This document shows positions 51,887-62,800 of a stretch of DNA of 64,000 nt, piece by piece. Numbering within the stretch: the stretch's first letter is position 1; every line of letters starts with the position of its first letter. Origin of the DNA: Flagellimonas sp. 389 (GTDB lineage Bacteria; Bacteroidota; Bacteroidia; Flavobacteriales; Flavobacteriaceae); contig NZ_JAHCMU010000010.1 of the NCBI RefSeq assembly GCF_018449435.1, positions 118,561-182,560 of the forward strand, written 5' to 3'. The notes under the pieces were generated by a model. The model was not told the DNA's origin. It did no database searches and saw only the letters and a list, made by a program, of their open reading frames with translations. A program made the translations under genes and the position numbers.

Positions 51887-53944
51887 CTAACGACCTACAG
51901 TTTTGCCCGATACGAGCATACGTTGAACGGGCTCAAATAATATGCCGCCCTTATTACTGTTGGTCATCAATACAAAACCAACATCTTGTTTTTCAAAATA
52001 AGTGGCAATGCATGTAAAATCCCCATTATTGCCACTATGTCCAAAGATTTTGCCCAATGGTGTTTCTTGAATTCCCATTCCAAGGCCAAACCAGCTTTTC
52101 CAACCAATTTTATCTTCCCATTCACTATGGGTTCGAGTATCAAATTCCAGAAAAGCGTCGTACGTTTTCGATTGTAACCCTTCTCTGTTTCTTATTCCAA
52201 TAAAATACTTGGCCAACTCGGCAGCATTGATGTGCAAACTAGAGGACACTTCAGCGGTTTCGAGAAAATCTCGTCGAGTTGGGTGACCATCCAGATGGCC
52301 ATTGACTTTATGTTCTTTAAGGTAGTCGTTTTCTTCGAAGTACGCATTTTTCATGTTGAAAACATCCAAGACTTCCTCTCTTAATACCGTAGAAATGTCT
52401 TTGCCCGTCTTAATGACAATTACATCTTTGAGGTACTCAAATCCGGCTCCGCTGTAACCGTAACTTGTACCTGGAGTAAAATTGATGGATAACCTATTGT
52501 TCACGTTGTCTCCCGGCCAATTTGGAAAACCTGTGCTATGATTGAGAACGTAGCGTGCTGTAATCAATTTCATTTTAGGGTCGTCTGCCACATCAGGATG
52601 TACCAAAGTTTTGTACAACGGTTCATCAAGATCAATAATGCCCTTTTCAACAAGGCGCATTACGGCAAAAGCAAATACAGGCTTGGAAATGGAAGCCGCC
52701 TCAAAGAGGGACTTATTGTCCAATGCGGTACCGGCATAAGCGTTCGCCTTTCCTAAGGTCAAGGTGTCTTTTAGTTTACCATTTTTGATAATCGCCAAGC
52801 TGATGCCCGGTACCTGAAAGTACTCCATATATTTTGTTAGTTCCGCTTTAATAATCGATTTGTCATACCCTTTTTCATCCAATAATAGCGATAAGGGATA
52901 TTCTGGTGAATCAAAAGGTTCCAAATACAATTCTGGTCCTTCAAGCACAGTTTCTTCATTTTGTTTTACTACTACTTCGGAATGGGAAAGCGACTTATCC
53001 CATTTTACCCATCTTATATCAGTAGCGGTCTTTTGATCACCCTTACTTATAAAAGTGGAAAATGGAGTTATGCTATACCTCCCCATAGGTAGTTGTGCAC
53101 TATAATTGCCTATGCTGTCCACTGCTAAATCAAACCACAGATTAGCATTATCCATCGATTTGACCCTAAGGTATTTGGGCATTTCCAGAGCAGTGCCTTT
53201 TGGCGGCTGAATCTTACCCAGTAATTTTCCCATTTTCTTCAAATATCCAGTATCTGCAAACACTACAACACCCATTCTCTGGGAAGTATAACTTTTGGCA
53301 CCTGCCTTTGTCCATACAATCAACTCATTGGTGTTATCCTTGTTAAAATCAACAGTCATGTGACCTAGACCTATGGCGCTTCCGACCTCTATGGGCTTTC
53401 CAAGTTCCACCTCATATTCAATTGTGACCTTTCCGTTTTCATACTTTGTTTTGGACGTAATATTTTCGGAAGTAAATTGCTCTATACTCTTATCCCAAGA
53501 ATTGTTTGTTCCTTCTGTTTTCGCAATTCTTTCGTTAGCATAGTGAGACAATACGGCCGGCCCCCCAAGATCTCGATGGTTATCTATATAAAGTATATGC
53601 ACGTCTTGTGACGCATTGGATAGGGAGTCACTGATTAGCCTGTACTTGTCAAAATACTGTACCGCCACAAACAGCTTGCTATTATCCGGATCGTACGCTA
53701 CCTTGAATATTCCATTTCGCAGGGTATCTTTGGATTCAGGATGCTTTAAAGGCCTGGATATCGTATTCCACTTTATCGTTTGGGGCCAATCGTCCAGATT
53801 TCCATCAATTTTGGGCATCTCTATCGGTAGTGCATAGACTAACCCTTCTTGTATTTCCACCTCTGTAAGCTCTTTCTTCTTACAGCTTGCGAACAATATC
53901 AATAAAGAAAATACCAGCATAATTCGGGTCATAGATTGTATCAT
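51887..53944 (-). CDS. Serine hydrolase (beta-lactamase class C fold) with N-terminal CBM9-like domain
   Basis: Lipoprotein signal with Cys21 (LFASC). Residues 40-230 look like a CBM9/DOMON-type sandwich (PKIDGNLDDWPQTIKWN, LFVAVQYFDKYRL). The catalytic domain begins near residue 360: the nucleophile motif is SISK (Ser418, Lys421), the second motif is YGYSGAG, and the third is HSGNNG near the end. Such secreted enzymes hydrolyse peptides, esters or D-amino acid bonds; they are rarely resistance enzymes. The fusion to a carbohydrate-binding-like domain suggests surface polymer targets. No neighbour on the same strand. Confidence 0.9.
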   Translation of the reverse strand: MIQSMTRIMLVFSLLILFASCKKKELTEVEIQEGLVYALPIEMPKIDGNLDDWPQTIKWNTISRPLKHPESKDTLRNGIFKVAYDPDNSKLFVAVQYFDKYRLISDSLSNASQDVHILYIDNHRDLGGPAVLSHYANERIAKTEGTNNSWDKSIEQFTSENITSKTKYENGKVTIEYEVELGKPIEVGSAIGLGHMTVDFNKDNTNELIVWTKAGAKSYTSQRMGVVVFADTGYLKKMGKLLGKIQPPKGTALEMPKYLRVKSMDNANLWFDLAVDSIGNYSAQLPMGRYSITPFSTFISKGDQKTATDIRWVKWDKSLSHSEVVVKQNEETVLEGPELYLEPFDSPEYPLSLLLDEKGYDKSIIKAELTKYMEYFQVPGISLAIIKNGKLKDTLTLGKANAYAGTALDNKSLFEAASISKPVFAFAVMRLVEKGIIDLDEPLYKTLVHPDVADDPKMKLITARYVLNHSTGFPNWPGDNVNNRLSINFTPGTSYGYSGAGFEYLKDVIVIKTGKDISTVLREEVLDVFNMKNAYFEENDYLKEHKVNGHLDGHPTRRDFLETAEVSSSLHINAAELAKYFIGIRNREGLQSKTYDAFLEFDTRTHSEWEDKIGWKSWFGLGMGIQETPLGKIFGHSGNNGDFTCIATYFEKQDVGFVLMTNSNKGGILFEPVQRMLVSGKTVGR

Positions 53945-54802
53945 TTTTAGTTATTTAGAAGTTTGATTTTAAAGAATTCTTATTATCAGTTTTGTTACAG
54001 TAGCACTAGAAAATTTTTAGGTTTTATAATCTCAAAAGATTAAGACCCGAATGCTTTTTGCAAGGTTCCCACGGGTAAACCCCTCCTATCTATTTTCTTC
54101 CGCTACAACTTTTTTAAAAAAAATGGAATTTTCAAACTTTGATTCGTCAAAAACTCTTTTTTTACAATTTCAACCATATTAAAGGACAGAGTGCCTCCCT
54201 GAGGTTTTTTTTTGCAGCAACCTTAACATTGTTCCAAAACACTCAGGTTGAAGCAACTAAAAAAAGGTATCCTATACACAGAAATAGATATTTAGGCTAC
54301 CAAAAAAACAGATAGGAAATGTGGTAAAAAAATACTAATGAAGAGAGAACCAACTGCTCCAATAGAATTTTGCAATACCCGCTTACAGGATGTATCTTAA
54401 ATAACACTTACCTAGTTAAAGGGTTCAAAGAGAAGTAAAATCAACTTCTTTAAATTTTGGGATTGGGCGGTTAAAGATTTGGAACTATCCGGGCGAACTG
54501 GTTATGCTAGAAATAATAGGGATGTATTCGTCCCCTAAGAAGGAAACCAAGAGATATTCAGCTTCAATTTACCAGTTTAAGAATAGGAATACTATTAAAA
54601 CAAGGCCAAAGGCATCACAAAACTCCAAGAACTCATTTTCACCTCAAATGCTCAATAAACAATCTAATTAATTGAGGTTTAAAAAGTATTTTTTGACGAT
54701 TCCATTAAAGAAAAAGACAATACTTTCCCCTCTTCGCAAGATTCATCAACAAACAGAACCATTCGCAGTGAGCGAGTTTTAACTACAAAAGTCAAATCTA
54801 TA
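53945..54802. other. 858-base interval without a recognised gene
   Basis: A weak terminator-like stretch CCTC-CCT-GAGG followed by nine T lies at 54194-54213. A plus-strand frame from the ATG at 54504 is open for 55 codons and the frame is open upstream for some distance, but its composition is not convincing. The interval may contain a decayed gene. Confidence 0.5.
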
Positions 54803-55357
54803 ATGAAATATAGTTTACTAATTGTCCTCATGCTATTGTCCTTTTTTACAATCCAAGCACAAGACACCCGAAGTAGCATTGCAAATCCATATGAAAAACA
54901 GAATGATATAAAACTAAACGTTCTTAGAGCGGTTTCCGGTGCCTTTGAGATAAGTTATGATAGAAATCTCAACAAAAAATCATCGCTTGGAGGTTCTGTT
55001 TTTGTACCCTTCAATCAAGACCCCTCCAAAGATATCGATGTAAACTATTTTATTACTTCCTATTACCGATGGTATTTCGGAAAAAAATATGCTTCAGGTT
55101 TTTTCATTGAAGGATTTGGAACTTTAAGCTCCATTGATGGAAAACAATTGACCAATACAAATGGCGACTTTATTCAAGACGAAGGTTCCGACAGTATTGA
55201 TTTTGCGCCTGGTATTGGTTTTGGAAGCAAATGGGTGACCAAAAGCGCATTTGTGTTTGAAGGCAATATAGGGTTGGGGCGCCTTTTGTTCAATGCAAAA
55301 GAAACGGACCACGATAGTGTGTATAGGCTTGGTCTTAGTATTGGTTACAGGTTTTAA
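54803..55357 (+). CDS. Outer-membrane protein, DUF3575-like
   Basis: A signal peptide ending TIQAQ precedes a barrel of alternating strands: NDIKLNVLRAVSGAFEISYD, NYFITSYYRWYFGKKYASGF, and the last strand YRLGLSIGYRF with the terminal Phe. DUF3575 proteins are small outer-membrane barrels of unknown role. At 184 residues it is of normal size. The wreck of a serine hydrolase follows. Confidence 0.82.
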   Translation: MKYSLLIVLMLLSFFTIQAQDTRSSIANPYEKQNDIKLNVLRAVSGAFEISYDRNLNKKSSLGGSVFVPFNQDPSKDIDVNYFITSYYRWYFGKKYASGFFIEGFGTLSSIDGKQLTNTNGDFIQDEGSDSIDFAPGIGFGSKWVTKSAFVFEGNIGLGRLLFNAKETDHDSVYRLGLSIGYRF

Positions 55358-55377
55358 TCACCAAATTAAATCGTAGG

Positions 55378-55814
55378 AACCTTTCAAAGGTTAAGAAAAT
55401 CATTTTAACTGTTGTATTCTGCCTTTGTATTGCGGTGGTTCTGTTATGGATTGTTAATCCGCATATTTTTAGAATTGTCAGATTTCAACAATCCGGAGTA
55501 AAAAACCACGAACACTTTACTGTAAGGGGAATGGAAAAAAGCTCAAATCCATTTGTTTTCCAGGAAATAGGACAAATACCTCCAAGGGCAGGCAAAAGGC
55601 CAGGCATCAATACTATTGGTGGTTGCCACAGGAAAATTTTGAGGGAGATTTTTCCGCTGAAGGCCTAAGAGGGCAACGACTCTATGTAAATCCCAGCCAG
55701 AACATAATAATTGTTCAATTCGCAAATCGCGGATATGGAGGTTATCCATATCGGGCAATTTCGGATTATCTAAGCGCAAAAGTTAACACAATGTCTCATA
55801 CCGAAGAACAATGA
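55378..55814 (+). pseudogene. Serine hydrolase (beta-lactamase family) relic: deleted and frameshifted
   Basis: The 5' part encodes a membrane anchor and the start of a hydrolase (KKIILTVVFCLCIAVVLLWI, then NPHIFRIVRFQQSGVKNHEH). Around 55600 the reading shifts to another frame that carries an authentic class C hydrolase C-terminus: YYWWLPQ, FSAEGLRGQRLYVNP and IIIVQFANRGYGGYPYRAIS. The whole catalytic core, with SxxK, is missing. So this is a gene with a large internal deletion plus a frameshift. It lies directly before an intact serine hydrolase, which suggests an ancestral tandem pair. Confidence 0.85.
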
Positions 55815-55864
55815 AGCATGTGTTATTAACTTCAATTGTTCATAATTAAGAGGGTCAAACCAAA

Positions 55865-57787
55865 ATGAAAACCAACACCAAACAATTTATCATTGCTGTC
55901 TCCTTGACTTTAATTGCAAGCTGTGCCGATCAAAAAAAAACATCAAATATTTCCGAAGAGGTTAAAACAAACACTGAGAGTATAAATATGCATACTCCTT
56001 ATGGTGAATTCTTAGATCAAATTGACACACAAATACCTCAATGGTTGGATTTAATGGGTGTACCAGGGGCGGCCTTTGCCCTTATTGAAAATGGGGCGAT
56101 TGTTTTCAAGAAGGGATACGGCTATGCGGATTTGAAAAATCAAATTTCAATTACCGCAGAGACAGGCTTTAATATTGGTTCCATTTCTAAAACACTAACA
56201 GCTTGGGGAGTACTAAAATTAGTGGAACAGGGGAAAATTAGGCTGGATGACCCCATTGAAAACTATTTAACCCGTTGGCATTTGCCCGAATCAGAGTTTT
56301 CCAAGGACAGTGTTACTATCAGACGGGTATTGGGCCACACCGCCGGGTTATCGGTGCACGGTTTTCCCGGTTATACCGAAAAAGACCACCTCCCCACTAT
56401 TGAGCAAGTCCTTTTGGGAAAATCCAATACCAACCAGAGTGTTCGTATTATTCAACAACCAGGGATGGGTTTCCGCTATTCCGGAGGAGGTATAACAGCA
56501 CTACAATTGATCATTGAGGAGGTAACCAATCTCCCCTTCGAAGTCTATATGGAAAAAGAGATTTTTAACCCTTTGGGTATGAATTCCACTTCATTCACTA
56601 TCAGCGATTCTATATTATCTAATTCCTCTCTGGCTCATAATGAATCTGGGGAAGTTATACCGCTGGTTTTATTCACAGCAAAGGCTGCGGCGGGAGCGCA
56701 TTCCAATTTAAATGATTTAAGTCGCTTTGCATTAGCCAGTTTGGATGGCAAACATGCACGGAAACCGTTTAACCGTAACAAATATCAATCTGTAATTAAA
56801 CCTGAAACCGTTGATTTAATGACAAGCCTAGTCCCAAATTCAAATGAAACAGGGCTTGGCTATCAAGTCGACCTCATCAAAGATGGCGTAATGATGTTAG
56901 TTGGGCACGAAGGCAACAACTATGGATGGAACGCTTACTTTAAAGTTGACCGAATTTCAGGTGATGGTTTTGTAATGCTCACCAATGGGGGAAGTCATAG
57001 AAATGTTTATCGACATTTAGAATGCGAATGGTTAGGTTGGAAGCTATCTAAAAACTATACATACAATTGTGAAAGTGTTTTACTGGAAAAATTAAGAGAG
57101 ATTTATAAGGACAATGGCGTTAAAGCTATGTTGAATGCCTACACTTTCCAAAAAGAAAACAACCAAAAGAATTATCATTTTACATATGGAATTGAAAATT
57201 TCTTTAATCAAATTGGGAATAATTTAAAGGAACAAAATCAGTTACTAGATGCAATTGAGGTTTTCAAATTTAATTATGGTGAGCACCCAAATTCTTTTGA
57301 TGCCTTCTACAGCCTAGGTGAAGCTTTGATTGAAGCTAAGGATATACAAGGCTATATCGAAATTTCAGATCAAAAACGAGCGCAACTAAACAAAAGAAAT
57401 GATTTGTCCTCAGAAGAGCGGGCGGGAGAACTCATTTATATTGGTATTCAATTAAAAGACATTGAAGCTTATGAAAAAGCAGAAGATGTGTTAAAAGAGA
57501 CACTTTCAATTCGACAAAATACGGCGCCAAAATCTTGGACAACCTTCAACACAAAATCCCTTCTTGGCGAAGTTCAAATGCACTTAAAAGAATATAAGAA
57601 TGCCTATACATCAACTACAACTGCCTATATTCAGTTGAAGGAAAACGTGCAATCTATTCCAAATTCAGCTAGAAAGCTAAGGATGCAGCAAGCGTTAAAT
57701 CGCGTAATGGAGTTACTTCAGAAAACCGAAAATAACTCTCAGTTGTTGAAATGGCGAACTGAGCAATCCTTCATTGATAGTCTGTAG
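55865..57787 (+). CDS. Serine hydrolase (beta-lactamase class C fold) lipoprotein with TPR-like tail
   Basis: Lipoprotein signal with Cys20 (LIASC). The hydrolase domain (about residues 45-395) has the nucleophile motif SISK (Ser106, Lys109), YSGGG near residue 206, and HEGNNYG near residue 348. A TPR-like helical domain follows, with LLDAIEVFKFNYGEHPNSFD, AFYSLGEALIEAKD and AYEKAEDVLKETLSIRQN, as in many flavobacterial hydrolases. It is predicted to act in the envelope on peptides or esters. A strong terminator follows at 57852. Confidence 0.9.
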   Translation: MKTNTKQFIIAVSLTLIASCADQKKTSNISEEVKTNTESINMHTPYGEFLDQIDTQIPQWLDLMGVPGAAFALIENGAIVFKKGYGYADLKNQISITAETGFNIGSISKTLTAWGVLKLVEQGKIRLDDPIENYLTRWHLPESEFSKDSVTIRRVLGHTAGLSVHGFPGYTEKDHLPTIEQVLLGKSNTNQSVRIIQQPGMGFRYSGGGITALQLIIEEVTNLPFEVYMEKEIFNPLGMNSTSFTISDSILSNSSLAHNESGEVIPLVLFTAKAAAGAHSNLNDLSRFALASLDGKHARKPFNRNKYQSVIKPETVDLMTSLVPNSNETGLGYQVDLIKDGVMMLVGHEGNNYGWNAYFKVDRISGDGFVMLTNGGSHRNVYRHLECEWLGWKLSKNYTYNCESVLLEKLREIYKDNGVKAMLNAYTFQKENNQKNYHFTYGIENFFNQIGNNLKEQNQLLDAIEVFKFNYGEHPNSFDAFYSLGEALIEAKDIQGYIEISDQKRAQLNKRNDLSSEERAGELIYIGIQLKDIEAYEKAEDVLKETLSIRQNTAPKSWTTFNTKSLLGEVQMHLKEYKNAYTSTTTAYIQLKENVQSIPNSARKLRMQQALNRVMELLQKTENNSQLLKWRTEQSFIDSL

Positions 57788-57851
57788 TAAATTTTTACTC
57801 CCTTTCTAGAAATTTTGAGCGTCAAACTATTTGAAAGTTCGATATGTAGAA

Positions 57852-57884
57852 GGCTTCAGAGTTTGAAATTCTCTGAAGCCTTTT
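57852..57884 (+). terminator. Strong rho-independent terminator
   Basis: GGCTTCAGAG (57852-57861) pairs perfectly with CTCTGAAGCC (57871-57880), followed by TTTT. It ends the serine hydrolase transcript. Confidence 0.85.
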
Positions 57885-57950
57885 GTTTACTGGGCTCCCC
57901 TCTTGGGCTTACCTCGGCTACGCTCGGCATAAACTTCTCGCTCCAGTTTT

Positions 57951-57987
57951 CAAAAATGAAAAAGCCACCCACTTTTATGGATGGCTT
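57951..57987 (-). terminator. Terminator downstream of the former tRNA-Asn
   Basis: On the minus strand AAGCCATCCA (57987-57978) pairs with TGGGTGGCTT (57971-57962, one G-T pair), then TTTTTCATTTTTG. It lies 14 bases past the 3' end of the tRNA-Asn fragment and has no other gene to serve, so it is probably the original tRNA-Asn terminator. Confidence 0.7.
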
Positions 57988-58000
57988 CGGAGTCGCTCTG

Positions 58001-58042
58001 CTCCCCCTCTTGGGCTCGAACCAAGGACCCTCTGATTAACAG
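58001..58042 (-). pseudogene. 3' fragment of tRNA-Asn (GTT), probable attachment site
   Basis: The minus strand reads from the anticodon arm (CTGTTAATCAG, anticodon GTT) through the T arm (CTTGG-TTCGAGC-CCAAG) to the acceptor and discriminator G. The 5' half is absent: homology ends at 58042. This is what tyrosine-recombinase integration into the 3' half of a tRNA leaves behind. Confidence 0.82.
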
Positions 58043-58179
58043 CGTCGCCGAATAGGGTACAAGCAAATTTTTAAAAATCATATATTTTATTGAATATCAG
58101 TATTTTAATAAATTTTGTTGTCAAACCAAATCAATTGAAACCAACTTTTTGCGTGCAAATTTTTTTATAACTTATGTTC

Positions 58180-59400
58180 ATGAACACGAGTATAAAACTA
58201 AGTTTGGACACCCGTAGAATGACCTAAAATGGATGTTTCCCAATCATTTTGAGGCTGACCCATTTTAGAAAAACCACTTCAATAAAAACAGGCCATTATG
58301 TGCCAGAGGAATACTGGGATCATCACAGATGTAAGGTAAAAAGAAATTTTCCAGATGTTGACTCGGTTCACTTAATGAATACCCTTTTATTGAAAAAGCA
58401 AATCAAAGCGCAAGAGGTAATCAACAAATTGGCCGATAATGACCAATTGGATAGACCTACCGCCAAAGACATTGCTGATAAAATTGTTAACCGAAAGCGA
58501 TTCAATTCCTTCTATAATTATGGTCTTAAGAAAGCTGAGGAGCTTAAAGAAGAAAAACGAATTGGGACATCCAGAAATTACTCTGGAATAATTGGTAGAC
58601 TAAAGGTATTTACAAACAACAGGGATTTAAAATTCAATGAACTCAACATTGAATTCTTAAAACGTTTTGAAAGACACCATTTATCAAAACCGGGTAATTC
58701 CATTAATGGAATAGCATCTTACATGAGAACAATAAAGGCAATTTACAACAAGGGCATCAAGGAGGGTATGGTTGATGAATCCTTATATCCTTTTAAATAC
58801 TACACCATTAGAACAAAACCAACGGAAAAAAGAGCAATTAAAATTGAGAGTATAAAGAAAATACTCGAAATGAAAACAGAGATAGGTTCCAAGGATTTTC
58901 ACTATCGAAATTACTTTGTCCTCTCCTACCTCATGTTAGGCATGTCCTTTATTGACATGGCTTTTTTAAGAAGAGAAAATATTATCGATGGCCGTATCAA
59001 ATTTCAAAGACGGAAAACAGGAAAACGCTATGATATAGTTATTACAAATCAGATTAAACCCATAATTCAATACTATATGGATTATCACAATCCATCTGGT
59101 TTTTTATTACCCATAATCTATAGAGACACACTAGAGTTACAGTACAAAGATGCTCAATGGGAACTGAGAAGATATAATATTGGGCTAAAAGAAATAGCTA
59201 AAAAGTGTGGTATTGAAGAACGTTTGACCTCCTACGTATCCAGACATAGTTTTGCAACACATGCTATGTTCAAAAAAGTTCCTTTAGAGGCAATTTCCGC
59301 TATGATGGGTCACAATAAATTAAGTACTACACAAATTTACCTTAAGTCCTTACCAAACAACATACTTGATTCCTATCAGTTAGAATTGAACTCCTTTTGA
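58180..59400 (+). pseudogene. Tyrosine recombinase (integrase) with premature in-frame TAA
   Basis: From an ATG at 58180 the frame reads MNTSIKLSLDTRRMT, then TAA at 58225-58227, and continues without a shift as NGCFPIILRLTHFRKTTSIK. Together this is the arm-binding domain usual for Bacteroidota integrases. A SAM-like domain (about residues 115-210) and a catalytic domain follow, with MLGMSFIDMAFLRRENI (Arg), RHSFATHAMF (His/Arg), MMGHNKLSTTQIYLK (His and Tyr). The catalytic residues are intact; re-initiation at the TTG at 58249 would give 383 residues without the first part of the arm domain. A single AAA to TAA change explains the stop. Confidence 0.85.
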
Positions 59401-59813
59401 TTTGATTAAACCTTTTCCCTAAATTTAATTTCAGCATCGATACAACAATACCATTAAAATAGAGGTTAGCTCTTCCACTGGAGCTTTGTGCTTCTTCCAA
59501 ATAAATATAAGGCATATTAGGACCATAAACTGTTCCTTTTATAAACCCAGACTTTGCTTCTGGTATCATTCTATATTATTTACTTTTTTAAAAGTGCGCT
59601 AGATTATTCTGCTATCGCATGAATGCGAAAAACACCAATAGTGATGTAAACTTCTGTTTTAACTCCCTTCACAACATTTTTGATTTAATTAACACATATT
59701 GTCTTACATTCCAGCGATTTATATTAAGAGTCTATAAAACAAGTAAATACGAGGTGCTTTTTGCTCTTATTTTTTAGACAATCTTATATGCAAATAACAT
59801 TAGTGAATCTATA
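59401..59813. other. Interval between integrase and large secreted gene
   Basis: No gene is supported. A minus-strand frame at 59342-59569 overlaps the integrase end and is doubtful. A small dyad TCGCAT-GA-ATGCGA lies at 59615-59628. The promoter of the large gene should be here, but I see no consensus -33/-7 pair. Confidence 0.5.
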
Positions 59814-62800
59814 ATGAACACAAGAAAAAATAAATTTTATTCTTTTCTAGGACTACTAGTGCTGTGTTTAGTATTGAACAATACAAAGGCTTATACACAA
59901 ACAAAAGGACTAATCTATAAAACAGCAGGAGTAAATGAGAATGTGTTAGATCCTAATCTGGATGGCTACACATCTTCCAATGCATCAGGTTTTTTTGCTA
60001 ACGATGAAAGCGAGAGCGAGATTCCCTATACGCCATTACCAAGTGTAGGTGCCTCTGAACCAGATAGTGATCTTGGCCCAGGTCCGTCTTGCGGATTTAC
60101 CGATTTGGTAAAATCAGATAACAATAATACAATTTATACCTACTTAGATGCTTCGGACAACCTTATGTTCCGTTTTAGACTGGGAGGTACTGCTAATAAT
60201 TCCAAAGGGTATTCCATATTAATAGATACGGACAACAAGTTTGGAAAATCAGGTCCAAACGCCGATCCCAACTATCTGCCCGGAAATCCTGGTTTTGAAA
60301 TTGAAGTTGTACTCCGAACGAATTTCGGAGTAGGTTTATATAATGTAGACGGGACACTTTCGGCTATAGAAATTGGCGATGCTACTTTGGATAGACCCTA
60401 TGCAGACTTCGCACAAAAGTCCATTGCGCTATCGGAAATATGTGGAGACAATGATTATTTCTACGATTTCTTCATTCCATTTGCCGATATAACCACTGCT
60501 TTTCCAGGTGTGACCACGACTACCCCATTACGAATGGTCGGTGGTACGGTGATCAACCCAAAGGAAAGCATTGGAAACAGCGGTGTTTCTGACATCGGTG
60601 GAATCGATGACAACATTGGCATTACCGACAATCTTTGGGAAGAACTGATCGATGTCTTTCCCCCGACCAGTGCCGATGATATCGGAACTGGAACCACACT
60701 TCCGCCAAGGGCTGAATGTCCTTCAATAAATGGCCCTATTGGAATTGGCGAAACCTCAATATCAGGAACCTCAAGTGAAGTAGATGGGGCAACGATAGAA
60801 ATTTTTCGGGATGGTGTTTCCAATGGCACCACTACCGTAACTTCCGGAAACTGGTCCATTACTGGATTAACAGCCACTGCCGCAAATGAGGTCTTCACTG
60901 CTTCAGCATCTGTATCGGCAGCAGTTGCAATCTCTACCGGAACATCGGAAAAATCAGCTTCGTATACAGATTGTAATACCACTACTGTTGGTGCCACATG
61001 TTCTTCAACTATAAGTCCTACAACTACATTCACAGTAAGTAATAAAGGATTATGCGGAGATATTGGAAGTGCAATCGCAGGTGCTGAAATCAAGGTCTAT
61101 TTTGAAGGAAACCTGCTTACCCCAAATTCTGGGAGTAGTAATTTTTCAGGAGGTCAGGTTTTTGCAAACCCTGATGGCTCTTGGTTTTGGAAATGTAACA
61201 CCAATGGAGGTGGGTGCACAAGCGGTCCCAATTGTGGCTTTGCCACAGACGGGTTTTATGAAATAACCCAGATAGAAAGTGGCAGTTGTGAATCAGACCC
61301 TGTGGAATACTGTGCCGGGACTGCCAGTATCTCCGCCGTTCCTATCATTTCCAATTTGCCCATTCTCGATACAAATACCATCATTAGCGGTACAGCCACA
61401 GCAGATGCCTCCATAACCATCTTCATCGATGATGTGGAACAATCGAACGTAACGGCCACAGGTGGAAATTGGTCGTTTACCGTGGCGTCATTGCCCAATG
61501 GCACACTAAATGAAGGTGAAACCATAGTTATAGAATCCCTTGAGTCTGGAAACTGTAGCTCCAGCACTACGACCACGGTAGGCGGACAGTCCGATACACC
61601 CATCATTCAAGGGGAATATTGTTCCTCCACAGGTTCCATTTCCTCTATTAGCGGTATTTCCTCCGAAAGCGGTGCTACTATCAATCTGTATACGTCATCT
61701 ACCTCGCCTGTAGCCATAGGTTCCAGTGTAGCTTCTACAACAGTGAACTCAAACGGTAGCTGGACTATCAGCGCAACTGTTGCTGTTGGAGACTTTATGG
61801 TCGTTACCGCAAGCAATACCGGCGAATCCGAAAGTATGATTTCCAATGAAGTAGAGGTTTTTGATCAAACCTCTGACCCGGATCTATCCATAACATCAAC
61901 ACCCATCAGGGAGGGTGATGCAAGTATTTCGGGAAGAGGAACTCCCGGAAACACCGTGTTCCTATATCTTGACGGTTTTATTGTCGATGAAACAAGCTTT
62001 TTTGCCGTTGTTGATGGGGCCGGGGATTGGACAATATCCGGTTTGGACCAGGCCTCCGCAGGATTTGATGTCCTTTATGCAGATGCGGTCACTGGGGTAA
62101 CTGTAAGAAACGGTGCCCTGTGTGAAAGTGGTATTGTTTCTGGCGCTACTATTGATTGTAAACTCCCGCTTGATCAGACTTTTTCGGCCACGACACCTTC
62201 TACGGTATGCGAAGGAGAAACCGTCACCATTGAAATAGACGGTACGGAAGATTTAATAGTCTATGAATTGATAGATCAGAACGGTGTAGGGATAGGACCC
62301 GCATTTTTGGGTGATGGTGGTCCGTTGACCTTGACCACTTTTCCATTATCCAATACTGTATCGACCGTGACAAGCATAGCGGTCAAAGGACAAAAAATTG
62401 GTGTGACCTGTGAAACCGTATTTGGCCCGGCCATAAGTATCACTGTAAGCTCAACGCCAACGGTGTCTTTGACAACCACTAATATACCGGCATGTTTTGG
62501 TGAAACTACTGTTGACTTAAATTATTCAATTGACACCAACGGCCCTGCAATAGACTACAGCATCGATTTTGATGTGGCTGCTAATACAGCTGGATTTTTA
62601 GATATTACTGATAATACCTCGGTAACTTCCCCTATTGTGATTCCGATTCCGGGGTCAATCACAGATGGAGTATATAACGGTTCTTTTACGGTAAGAAACT
62701 CCAATTCTCTAATTTGTACAAGTGAGCCTATTCCGTTTACGATTACCGTCACTCTTTTCGATATTACCAATGTCTCCGCTACCGCTCCTACAATTTGCGC

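Noticed and set aside
57815..58039. 74-residue plus-strand frame
   Set aside because: It consists of the translated hydrolase terminator, the tRNA terminator and the tRNA-Asn fragment.
59342..59569. 75-residue minus-strand frame over the integrase end
   Set aside because: It overlaps the conserved integrase C-terminus; part of it looks protein-like, but I cannot assign it to a family.
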